DNA of 18,706 nt from Ornithomonoglobus_A sp034090805. Lineage in GTDB: Bacteria > Bacillota > Clostridia > UBA1381. A model generated the notes under the pieces. It had not been told where the DNA came from, ran no database searches, and was given only the letters and a program-made list of their open reading frames with translations. Position 1 is the first letter of the stretch, and every line of letters starts with the position of its first letter. The translations under genes and the position numbers were made by a program. This document shows, in pieces, positions 1 through 6,664 of the stretch. The stretch is from positions 1-18,706 of the forward strand of contig JAXDRV010000095.1 of NCBI GenBank assembly GCA_034090805.1. Direction: 5' to 3'.

Positions 1-157
1 AGTATTTTTTGAGGTATTCGCACGGATCGCAGCCTGCATAGTGAACCCAGCAGGTGTCAATCTGCGGCATGAGAAGCTCGGAAGGAATTGTCTCATAGAG
101 CCAGTCAAGAAGATATTTGCCTTCATATTTTTCAAATTCAACGACATGGTGAGCACT
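1..157 (-). pseudogene. Sugar phosphate isomerase/epimerase fragment (N-terminus missing)
   Basis: On the minus strand 52 codons run from position 157 to the window edge. They read like the second half of a xylose-isomerase-like TIM-barrel sugar phosphate isomerase/epimerase: a His-His pair followed by EFEKYEGKYLLDWLYE, then the acidic strand PQIDTCWVHYAG and DPCEYLKKY. In that family this stretch holds metal-binding His and Asp residues. An in-frame TAA (158-160) stands just before it and no usable start lies inside, so the first half of the gene (about 150 residues) is absent. The 55 bases between this TAA and the AraC stop contain only a T7 run on the minus strand and no clear gene. The fragment is cut by the window edge, so its C-terminus is unknown. 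Function is inferred from motif memory; pseudogene status is seen directly. Confidence 0.6.
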
Positions 158-212
158 TTAAGCGGAGAATGTGCTGTTATGTTTTGCCATGACAAAAAAA
201 TGCACAATGATG

Positions 213-1052
213 TTACCTGCAAAAATCCTTCGGGTGCTTGCCGGTTATCTTAAAAAATGCCTTGTAAAAATTGGAGGAGCTTGAAAAGCCGCAGTGTTCG
301 GCTATTTCAAGCTTTGACATATCACTTGTTTTAAGCAGATTTATAGCCATTTCCACACGTTTTATGGTAATATATTCCCATGGGGATATGCCGTTGAATT
401 TTTTGAAAACGGATGAAAAATACGTCTGCGTCATGCAGGCGGCGTCGGCAATATCCTTTAGAGTAAGGCGAGTTTCGAGATTGCTGTCAATGTAAAGCAT
501 TGCATTTTTTAGCTGCTCCGTGGTTTCGCCGCCGACAAATGCAGTGTCTTTTTGCGTATAAGGATAATTCCGCATCATATGTATCAAGGCTGCAAACAGC
601 AGATATTTTACTTGTATTTTATATCCGATATCTTTATTCCTCAGTTCATTTTCAATAGAAATTATAAGTCTTGACAGCGTTGTGTCGCTGCCGTTAAATC
701 GGTTTGAAAAATGCTCGTTCCATGCCGAAAACAGCTTCAAAAGCTCGATATTTTCAGAATGCTCCCATAATATACGAGGTTCAAACTGCATGTTGAGAAG
801 ATTTATTTCCTTATCAATCGCTGTTATGCAGTGCTCTTCATTGCTGCCGAACAGAAAAACATCCATTGGTTTAAATTCATATTCTTTTCCGCATACAGAA
901 TACACACCTTCACCGTCAATAAAGACTGACAGCTCGCACTCTGTGTGGTGGTGTGCGTTGTAGCTGCGCTTTATGGGCGAAACTGTGGAATGAAAGGTTT
1001 TTATGTACGGAATATTTCTATCATCGTAAAGAATTAATTCGTCAAATCTCAT
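213..1052 (-). CDS. AraC-family transcriptional regulator with cupin sensor domain
   Basis: A 279-residue regulator. Residues about 15-95 look like the AraC sugar-binding cupin half (His-rich HHHTE at 35-39, then GEGVYSV and a KPMDVFLF strand). Residues about 180-279 hold the double helix-turn-helix: the first around LTLKDIADAA (197-206) with YFSSVFKK, the second around LEIAEHCGF (248-256) with NFYKAFFKITGKHP, the classic AraC C-terminal signature. I chose the ATG at 1052 over an upstream in-frame ATG at 1085 because GAGGG lies 6 bases before it and the shorter protein begins normally for the family. It is divergent from the catabolic genes, so the usual expectation is that it activates them when it binds a pathway sugar or sugar acid. 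The family call is secure; the ligand is unknown. Confidence 0.93.
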   Translation of the reverse strand: MRFDELILYDDRNIPYIKTFHSTVSPIKRSYNAHHHTECELSVFIDGEGVYSVCGKEYEFKPMDVFLFGSNEEHCITAIDKEINLLNMQFEPRILWEHSENIELLKLFSAWNEHFSNRFNGSDTTLSRLIISIENELRNKDIGYKIQVKYLLFAALIHMMRNYPYTQKDTAFVGGETTEQLKNAMLYIDSNLETRLTLKDIADAACMTQTYFSSVFKKFNGISPWEYITIKRVEMAINLLKTSDMSKLEIAEHCGFSSSSNFYKAFFKITGKHPKDFCR

Positions 1053-1102
1053 GTTAAACCCTCTTAATCGTAAAATAGTGGACAAATATCGTAATATATA
1101 GC

Positions 1103-1132
1103 TTGAATTTGCCGATTGTATTGTGTTAAAAT
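1103..1132 (+). promoter_or_regulatory. Candidate promoter for the first catabolic block
   Basis: TTGAAT (1103-1108), an 18-base spacer and TAAAAT (1127-1132) precede the dehydratase gene by about 60 bases. The -35 box is weak (four of six), which would suit a promoter needing an activator such as the neighbouring AraC protein. The boxes are seen; activation is inference. Confidence 0.45.
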
Positions 1133-1143
1133 TGTTTTATCAA
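1115..1143 (-). promoter_or_regulatory. Promoter for the AraC regulator gene
   Basis: On the minus strand TTGATA (1138-1143) is followed by a 17-base spacer and TACAAT (1115-1120). Both boxes match the sigma-A consensus at five of six positions. The start codon lies about 60 bases downstream. The boxes interleave with the opposing plus-strand promoter, so the two probably compete. Confidence 0.65.
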
Positions 1144-1190
1144 AGAAAGTATAACACAGCAAATATTTAATGTCAAGGAGGAATTTTTAT

Positions 1191-2537
1191 ATGGAAATCA
1201 ATGTAAACCGCTGTTCGGAACCGTCACAGCTGAAAATAACAGACATCAGAGTATGCAATATCAACGGCGCGCCGAAGCACTGCCCGCTGATTAAAATTTA
1301 CACAAATCAGGGAATCGTCGGCTACGGCGAGGTGAGAGATGCGTCGAGTGCGACATATGCGCTTATGCTCAAATCAAGACTCGTGGGCGAAAACCCCTGT
1401 AATGTGGATAAGCTTTTCAGAAGAATTAAGCAGTTCGGCGGTCATTCAAGACAGGGCGGCGGCGTAAGCGGCATAGAGATAGCGCTCTGGGATTTGGCAG
1501 GCAAGGCGTGGGGAGTTCCGCTCTATCAGCTTTTGGGCGGTAAATTCCGTGATAAGGTGAGAATGTACTGCGATACCGATGTTGACGGAAAGCATACCGG
1601 AACCGACATGGGACACGCACTTAAAAAGCGTATGGAGCAGGGCTTTACATTCCTAAAAATGGACTTGGGAATAGAGCATTTGCTTGATGAACCGGGATGC
1701 CTTAATGCGCCTATAGGCTTTTTGGAGGATATAAAGAAGTATTCTATGAAAGCGATTCTGCATCAGGGCGGTTCGATAGATATGGATATGATGCTCGGAA
1801 AGAATTACGAAACATTTACGATCCCGCATCATGCAACGGGAATACATATTACAGAAAAGGGTATGGACGTACTTGAAAACTATGTAAAAGAAGTGCGTGA
1901 TGTGATAGGCTACGAAGTACCGCTTGCAATAGACCATTTCGGACATATTGCAATTGAGGACTGCATACGCTTTGCAAGACGTCTTGAAAAGTACAATATC
2001 GCATGGATTGAGGATATTGCACCATGGCACTATACAAAGCATTATGAAAAGATTGCTCACGCTTGTAATCTGCCTATCTGTACAGGCGAGGATATTTACC
2101 TTGCCGAAAACTTCCGTCCGCTTATGGAATGCGGCGGCGTATCGGTTGTACATCCCGATATACTGACAGTCGGCGGAGCATTGGAGATGAAAAAACTCGG
2201 CGATATGTGTGACAAGTACGGTGTTGCAATGGCGATACATATGGCTGAAAGCCCGATTGCCTGCATGGCGGCAATTCATGCTGCTGCGGCTGTTCAGAAT
2301 GTTCTTGCGGTTGAGTTCCATTCGGTGGATATTCCGTGGTGGAATGATATTGCGTTGGGTATTGACAACCCGCTCTTTAAGGACGGCTTTGTAAATGTTC
2401 CCGACAAACCGGGACTCGGTATTGATGAGCTTAACGAGGAAGTAATAGCCGAGCATATACATGACAAGTACCCCGGTCAGTGGGAGCCGACCACCCAATG
2501 GGATAATGAGTGGGCAAATGACAGGGAGTGGAGTTAA
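1191..2537 (+). CDS. Mandelate racemase/muconate lactonizing-type enolase superfamily protein (probable acid-sugar dehydratase)
   Basis: A 448-residue enolase-superfamily enzyme. It has the N-terminal capping domain (to about 120; GIEIALWDLAGK at 94-105) and a C-terminal barrel. Metal ligands are D248, E274 and E300, spaced 26 and 26 residues as in mandelate racemase (D195, E221, E247). The dyad D323/H350 has the mandelate racemase spacing, and E375 ends strand 8. Strand 2 reads K156-M-D158 instead of the usual KxK, and about 60 extra residues sit between strands 2 and 3. Such enzymes abstract the proton alpha to a carboxylate; most relatives in sugar operons dehydrate aldonates to 2-keto-3-deoxy acids, so a dehydratase is likelier than a racemase. 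The start at 1191 has AAGGAGG 8 bases upstream; an in-frame ATG at 1170 lacks a site. It is first in the block, three bases before the next gene. Exact substrate unknown. Confidence 0.9.
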   Translation: MEINVNRCSEPSQLKITDIRVCNINGAPKHCPLIKIYTNQGIVGYGEVRDASSATYALMLKSRLVGENPCNVDKLFRRIKQFGGHSRQGGGVSGIEIALWDLAGKAWGVPLYQLLGGKFRDKVRMYCDTDVDGKHTGTDMGHALKKRMEQGFTFLKMDLGIEHLLDEPGCLNAPIGFLEDIKKYSMKAILHQGGSIDMDMMLGKNYETFTIPHHATGIHITEKGMDVLENYVKEVRDVIGYEVPLAIDHFGHIAIEDCIRFARRLEKYNIAWIEDIAPWHYTKHYEKIAHACNLPICTGEDIYLAENFRPLMECGGVSVVHPDILTVGGALEMKKLGDMCDKYGVAMAIHMAESPIACMAAIHAAAAVQNVLAVEFHSVDIPWWNDIALGIDNPLFKDGFVNVPDKPGLGIDELNEEVIAEHIHDKYPGQWEPTTQWDNEWANDREWS

Positions 2538-2540
2538 ATA

Positions 2541-3221
2541 ATGCAAATAAAATGTATCGGACAGAGCGGATACGTTTTAAGTGATGAAAACACAACAATA
2601 TATCTCGATCCGTATTTCTCCGACTGTGTAAACCGTGTTGCGGGACGGGAACGAATGGTTCCCGCGCCTGTTTCGGCAAAGGATATAAAGGCGGACGCAT
2701 TTATATGTACACACAATCATCTTGACCATGTTGACGTTGATTTGATTGAAGAGATGAATACGGACGGAATAGATTTTTACGCACCGACCGACTGTGAGGA
2801 AACCTTATGCGGACTTGGAGTCACAAGCTATATACCGTTTGACTGCGGTGCGAAAGTAAAAATCGGTAATTTTGAGATAGAGGCGGTATATGCAGACCAT
2901 ACCGTACCGGCGATAGGTGTTGTTGTGACATACGGAGAAAATAGATTGTATTTTACAGGCGACACGTTTTATAATGAAAAGCTTGAAAATGTAAAATGCG
3001 ATATATTGTTTGTGTGCATAAACGGCAAATTAGGCAATATGGACGTAAACGAGGCGGTTAAGCTCACGGAAAAGATACAGCCGAAAACGGGCATACCCAA
3101 TCATTACGGAATGTTTGAGTCGAACACCGAGGATCCGCACAAATATACAGATAATATATCCAATGGCTTTATCATGGAATTTAACAGAACATACACTGTT
3201 GAGAAAGGAACATTGAAATGA
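2541..3221 (+). CDS. MBL-fold metallo-hydrolase, UlaG-like (possible sugar lactonase)
   Basis: A 226-residue cytoplasmic metallo-beta-lactamase-fold protein. The metal motif is complete: H58-N-H60-L-D62-H63, then H120, D141 (in TGDT) and H188 (PNHYG). The N-terminal GQSGYVL strand and the YLDPYFSD segment resemble the UlaG branch, whose E. coli member opens the lactone of L-ascorbate 6-phosphate. Placed between an acid-sugar dehydratase and an aldolase, a lactonase that makes the open-chain acid for the dehydratase is reasonable, but this is inferred. The ATG follows the dehydratase stop by three bases and the end overlaps the next gene by four (ATGA), so translation is coupled. No signal peptide. 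Confidence 0.85.
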   Translation: MQIKCIGQSGYVLSDENTTIYLDPYFSDCVNRVAGRERMVPAPVSAKDIKADAFICTHNHLDHVDVDLIEEMNTDGIDFYAPTDCEETLCGLGVTSYIPFDCGAKVKIGNFEIEAVYADHTVPAIGVVVTYGENRLYFTGDTFYNEKLENVKCDILFVCINGKLGNMDVNEAVKLTEKIQPKTGIPNHYGMFESNTEDPHKYTDNISNGFIMEFNRTYTVEKGTLK

Positions 3222-4126
3222 AGTTTAATGACAGAGATGAAATAATAGCGCTCACTCCCCAATGGAAGGGCGAGCGTTTTGATGACGGACGACCAAAAGT
3301 TGATGACAAGTACTTAAAGGCATTAAAGACATTGACACTTGAGGAGGTATGGAAACCGATATTCGTAAAGGGATATGAGAGTCAATTTGAGGGCAGACTG
3401 CACACCCTCCACGATGACGGAAGAAAGCTTATCGGAAGAGCGGTTACGGCAACATATTGCCCGTTCAGACCGGATCTTGATGAGGTTGTAAAGAACGTAG
3501 GCAGAAGTGAGAACAGAACCGGTACATATAATCAGTGGGTTATAGATAACTTGCAGGAGGGTGACGTACCTGTAATAGATATGTATGATAAGATATACAA
3601 GGGTACATTCTTAGGCGGAAACCTCACAACTGCGTTGCACAATAAAACAAAGAATGAAAACGGCGGAGCAGTAATTTGGGGCGGTATAAGAGATACCGAG
3701 CAGATGAAGAAGGTTGCTGACACACAGGTATATTACAGGGGTATTGACCCTACACCGATTCGTGACTTTATCATGACAGGATATAACACAGCTACAAGAA
3801 TAGGTAATGCAATATGCTTACCGGGTGATATTGTATTCGGTGCGGGAGGCGGTGTTCTTTTCATTCCGAGCCACCTTGTTGAAGAAGTTGTAGGCGGAGC
3901 GGCAAAGACACAGGTTAAGGATTTGTTTGGATTTGAGATGATAACACTTAACAAGTTTACAACCGCACAGATAGATAAGAACACATGGACGAAGGAAATG
4001 CTTGATTTGCTTATGGAGTTCATAGAAACAGACGACCGTGCGGCAGAGTATCGAGGATTGGATTGGTCGCTTGAATACGACCTTGCGATAAACGGTGACC
4101 CGAACGATACGCAGTCGGCGCTTTAA
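3218..4126 (+). CDS. RraA-like family protein (probable class II pyruvate/oxaloacetate-type aldolase)
   Basis: A 302-residue member of the RraA/HMG-aldolase fold, often labelled dimethylmenaquinone methyltransferase in databases. The core runs from about 70 to 220: LIGRAVTAT (71-79), FLGGN (131-135), the G155-G-I-R158-D159 motif that in HMG/CHA aldolase binds pyruvate carboxylate and metal, and GDIVFGAGGGVLFIP (203-217). It is much longer than E. coli RraA (161 residues), with extra N- and C-terminal segments typical of the long metabolic branch rather than the RNase E regulator. Next to an acid-sugar dehydratase it most likely cleaves, or decarboxylates, the 2-keto acid made by that enzyme. 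The start overlaps the upstream stop by four bases. Fold call strong; reaction inferred. Confidence 0.82.
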   Translation: MKFNDRDEIIALTPQWKGERFDDGRPKVDDKYLKALKTLTLEEVWKPIFVKGYESQFEGRLHTLHDDGRKLIGRAVTATYCPFRPDLDEVVKNVGRSENRTGTYNQWVIDNLQEGDVPVIDMYDKIYKGTFLGGNLTTALHNKTKNENGGAVIWGGIRDTEQMKKVADTQVYYRGIDPTPIRDFIMTGYNTATRIGNAICLPGDIVFGAGGGVLFIPSHLVEEVVGGAAKTQVKDLFGFEMITLNKFTTAQIDKNTWTKEMLDLLMEFIETDDRAAEYRGLDWSLEYDLAINGDPNDTQSAL

Positions 4127-4147
4127 AATGATATGGAGGTAATAATT

Positions 4148-5470
4148 ATGAGTGACAGAAAAAAGGTTTTGGAATTGTTTGAAAAGAATAAGGAATACAT
4201 GGAGGAACGCATAAACAGCGGTATAGAACAGCACCGCAAGGGATATGCCGAAATATGCGTTAAGGATAAGGACGGTAATAATGTTCCGGGAGTTAAAATT
4301 TCAGTAAAACAGAAATCCCATGAATTTAAATTCGGTGCAAATCTGTTTATGCTCGATGAATTTGAAAACGAGGAGAAAAATGAGCTTTATAAGAAGTATT
4401 TTGCGGAAACCTTCAATATGGCAACGCTCCCGTTTTACTGGGATTCAACGGAGCCTGAAAAGGGAAAGACAAGATATGCAAAGGACAGTGAAAAGCTGTA
4501 CCGCCGTCCTCCGATTGATTTATGTATAGAATTTTGCGAAAAGCATGGCATTGAGCCGAGAGAACACGCTCTGGCTTATGATCATTTCTTCCCGTCATGG
4601 CTTAAAGACGCAAGTGTAACGGAGATAAAGCTTGCTCTTGAAAACCGTTATAAGGAAATTTCCGAAAGATATAAGGATAAAATTCCTACCATTGAATTGA
4701 CAAATGAAATGGAATGGTGCGAGGGTGCAACAGCTTTTTATAAGGAGCCGGATTATATAGAGTGGTGCTTTAAAACAGCGGAGAAATATTTCCCGGCAAA
4801 CGAGCTTGTAATAAATGAGTGGACAGGTCTGCCTTGGGGAGATCACTGCATGGCTACGGATAAATACTATGCTTATATTGAAGCGAATATGCTCAAAGGT
4901 GCGAGGATAGACGCTATAGGTATGCAGTATCATATGTTTTATCGTGCGGAAAAGGAATATGAATCAACAAGAGTATTTTACGATCCGACAAAGCTTTATG
5001 AGCATATGGATTTATATTCGAATTTCGGCAAGCCGCTGCAGGTAACGGAGGTAACAATACCGGCATATTCAAACAAGCCGGAGGATGAAAAAATTCAGGC
5101 GGATATCATAGAAAAGCTTTATTCGATATGGTTCTCGCATCCGAATATGGAGCAGATTATATATTGGAATCTGCCGGACGGTTATGCCTTCTTTGCACCG
5201 CAGGGTGATATGACTGCCGGTGAGAATTACTATTATGGCGGACTTTTCAGATTTGATATGACTCCGAAGCCGGCATATTATGCGATAAAGAATTTGATTA
5301 CAAAGATATGGCATACGGAGGAGGAGATAACCTCCGATGAGAACGGCAAGGCAAGCTTTAAGGGCTTTTACGGAAAGTATGACGTAGAGCTTGAGGTTGA
5401 CGGCAGAAAAGAAACGAGAGAGATAAGCTTTTGCAAGAAATCACCGAAAAGCTTTGAAATTGTCATATAA
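4148..5470 (+). CDS. GH10-like glycoside hydrolase (endo-1,4-beta-xylanase family), intracellular
   Basis: A 440-residue protein with the GH10 barrel pattern. Residues 33-70 form the lead-in strand pair ending in FKFGANLFML. FYWDSTEPEKG (96-106) matches the conserved NxxKWxxxEPxxG region, and HALAYDHFFPSWL (140-152) matches the HxLxWHxQxPxW region. The likely acid/base is E187 in ELTNE and the nucleophile E301 in VTEVT; both are present. IIYWNLPDG (337-345) is the strand-8 tryptophan region. About 50 residues after 390 look like a small beta-sandwich. There is no signal peptide, so it acts in the cytoplasm on imported oligosaccharides or glycosides. The ATG at 4148 follows GGAGG at a good distance; an upstream ATG at 4133 overlaps that site. 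Many pocket residues differ from true xylanases, so the substrate may not be xylan. Confidence 0.82.
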   Translation: MSDRKKVLELFEKNKEYMEERINSGIEQHRKGYAEICVKDKDGNNVPGVKISVKQKSHEFKFGANLFMLDEFENEEKNELYKKYFAETFNMATLPFYWDSTEPEKGKTRYAKDSEKLYRRPPIDLCIEFCEKHGIEPREHALAYDHFFPSWLKDASVTEIKLALENRYKEISERYKDKIPTIELTNEMEWCEGATAFYKEPDYIEWCFKTAEKYFPANELVINEWTGLPWGDHCMATDKYYAYIEANMLKGARIDAIGMQYHMFYRAEKEYESTRVFYDPTKLYEHMDLYSNFGKPLQVTEVTIPAYSNKPEDEKIQADIIEKLYSIWFSHPNMEQIIYWNLPDGYAFFAPQGDMTAGENYYYGGLFRFDMTPKPAYYAIKNLITKIWHTEEEITSDENGKASFKGFYGKYDVELEVDGRKETREISFCKKSPKSFEIVI

Positions 5471-5485
5471 AACAGGAGGCTGTTT

Positions 5486-6214
5486 ATGTTTGATTTAACG
5501 GGAAAGACCGCGCTTGTGACAGGTTCAACGCAGGGTATAGGCTTTGCGATTGCCAAAACGCTTGCGGAACATGGTGCAAAGGTTTTTGTGCATGGTGCGA
5601 CAAGCATGGAAAAATGCGAAAAGGCAAGTGCGAAAATAGAAAATTCAATACCGGTTATGGCAAATCTGTCAGAGAGCGGCTGTGCGGAAAAGCTATATGA
5701 ACAGACGGGTGACGTCGACATTCTTGTGCTGAATGCGTCGGTACAGATAAGAGGCGGACTTGAAAGCGTTACCGATGAGAATTTTGCAAGTCAGTTCAAT
5801 ACAAATGTAAGAAGTACAATGCAGCTTACGGAAAAGTATGTGCCGCATATGAGAGAACAGCGTTACGGACGAATTGTACTGATTGGCAGTGTCAATCAGT
5901 ACAAGCAAAATCCGCAGCTTATGGTGTATGCTGCGACAAAGTCGGCGCAGATGAATTTTGTGCAGACCATGGCGCGGGAGCTTGCGGAGTTCGGAATAAC
6001 TGTAAATAACATCGCACCGGGTGTAATACTCACTCCGAGAAACGAACAGGCATTGAGCGATGAGGAATACAAGGCGAAAATATATTCAAGCATTCCGGCA
6101 GGATACGCCGGTATACCTGAGGATATAGCGCCGGCTGCATTACTGCTGTGTTCGGATGAGGGCAGATACATCACCGGCACGGATATGATTATTGACGGAG
6201 GAATGCATCTGTAA
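5486..6214 (+). CDS. Short-chain dehydrogenase/reductase (SDR)
   Basis: A 242-residue classical SDR of normal length. The dinucleotide site is TGSTQGIG (12-19), the NNAG motif is degenerate (NAS at 83-85), the catalytic triad is S135, Y148 and K152, and the C-terminus holds GRYITGTDMIIDGG. Classical SDRs of this type interconvert an alcohol and ketone on a sugar or sugar acid using NAD(P)H. AGGAGG lies seven bases before the ATG. It is the last gene of the first block and is followed by a hairpin. In this setting it could oxidise the released sugar or reduce a keto acid; the sequence does not decide which. Confidence 0.88.
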   Translation: MFDLTGKTALVTGSTQGIGFAIAKTLAEHGAKVFVHGATSMEKCEKASAKIENSIPVMANLSESGCAEKLYEQTGDVDILVLNASVQIRGGLESVTDENFASQFNTNVRSTMQLTEKYVPHMREQRYGRIVLIGSVNQYKQNPQLMVYAATKSAQMNFVQTMARELAEFGITVNNIAPGVILTPRNEQALSDEEYKAKIYSSIPAGYAGIPEDIAPAALLLCSDEGRYITGTDMIIDGGMHL

Positions 6215-6233
6215 TGTAAAACAGACAATCAAG

Positions 6234-6280
6234 ATAAGCTTCGGAGCAATCTCAGAAAGACTGTTTCGGAGCTTATTTGA
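6234..6280 (+). terminator. Hairpin after the first block, probable terminator
   Basis: The arms 6234-6248 and 6262-6276 pair over 15 positions when G-U pairs are allowed, around a 13-base loop. The 3' arm runs into TTATTTG, which is only a modest U tract, so termination may be partial. The position, 20 bases after the SDR stop, fits an operon end. Confidence 0.55.
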
Positions 6281-6310
6281 TGATAAAAAGTATACAAGCA
6301 ATCCTATGCT

Positions 6311-6451
6311 TTAATTTGTCTGTAAATCATTTGGGGCAATCCCATAGGTGGTCTTTGTGCTATCATTTTTTTCTCGTATCTCTTTTATTATCCTGTCGAC
6401 ACCATAATTATCGTTGTCAGGATGCTCGTTGATAATATTTTGACATTTGCT
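6311..6451 (-). pseudogene. Decayed minus-strand gene remnant, possibly an IS3-type transposase fragment
   Basis: A 46-codon open stretch on the minus strand contains HPDNDNYGVDRI, which resembles the region before the catalytic domain of IS3-family OrfB transposases, where a YGxRRI motif is usual. An ATG at 6446 with AAAGGCG upstream lies one frame away. Removing one A from the AAAA run just after it would join that start to this frame and give about 43 residues. A strong promoter precedes it. No DDE domain follows. This is a short, broken remnant; the transposase assignment is a weak motif-based guess. Confidence 0.3.
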
Positions 6452-6472
6452 TCACGCCTTTCTGATGATTTT

Positions 6473-6501
6473 ATTATATCAGAATTTAGTGCGTTTGTCG
6501 A
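6473..6501 (-). promoter_or_regulatory. Minus-strand promoter upstream of the decayed remnant
   Basis: TCGACA (6496-6501), a 17-base spacer and TATAAT (6473-6478) on the minus strand form a near-consensus sigma-A promoter about 27 bases before the remnant's ATG. If active it would send transcripts against the first catabolic block, toward the end of the SDR gene. Confidence 0.5.
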
Positions 6502-6600
6502 CTGTACTTAAAGTATAACACTCCACTTGACAAGAACAAGGTTTTGTGCACCAAAAAAGCGGTAACATGCATTGTAATTTTTAAATATAAATGTTTAAAT

Positions 6601-6634
6601 ATATGAGTAGGCAGTATATATTGTCTGCTCATAT
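6601..6634 (+). promoter_or_regulatory. 13-bp palindrome before the second block (operator or leader hairpin)
   Basis: Arms ATATGAGTAGGCA (6601-6613) and TGTCTGCTCATAT (6622-6634) match at 11 of 13 positions as DNA, and all 13 pair in RNA with two G-U pairs, around an 8-base loop. It lies 30 bases before the Ldh2 gene. Weak promoter-like boxes, TTGTAA (6572-6577) and TTAAAT (6595-6600) with a 17-base spacer, would put the transcript start inside it. It could be a repressor operator or a 5' leader stem. Structure is seen; function is inferred. Confidence 0.45.
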
Positions 6635-6664
6635 TTATTAAGCATTGAATTTGGAGGTAAGCAT

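Larger units (their letters stand above)
6215..6664. other. 450-bp intergenic region between two catabolic blocks
   Basis: This gap holds, in order, a strong hairpin after the SDR gene, a broken minus-strand reading frame with its own promoter, a weak catabolite-element-like site and a 13-bp palindrome just before the next gene. No intact protein gene is supported. The region interrupts an otherwise closely packed plus-strand cluster and looks like an old insertion site. Confidence 0.6.

Noticed and set aside
41..253. Plus-strand 70-codon frame at the left edge
   Set aside because: It lies over the minus-strand isomerase fragment and the end of the AraC gene, and its peptide has no recognisable features.
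1653..2546. Long open minus-strand frame (about 297 codons) opposite the dehydratase gene
   Set aside because: It is antisense to a well-supported enolase-superfamily gene, has no family-like motifs and no ribosome site at its start.
3818..4234. Minus-strand frame of 138 codons across the RraA-like and GH10-like gene junction
   Set aside because: Cysteine- and tyrosine-rich shadow of two clear plus-strand genes; no protein-like pattern.
6527..6532. Perfect TTGACA on the plus strand as the -35 box of the second block
   Set aside because: No acceptable -10 box lies 16-18 bases downstream (ACCAAA at the right distance), so it was not called a promoter.
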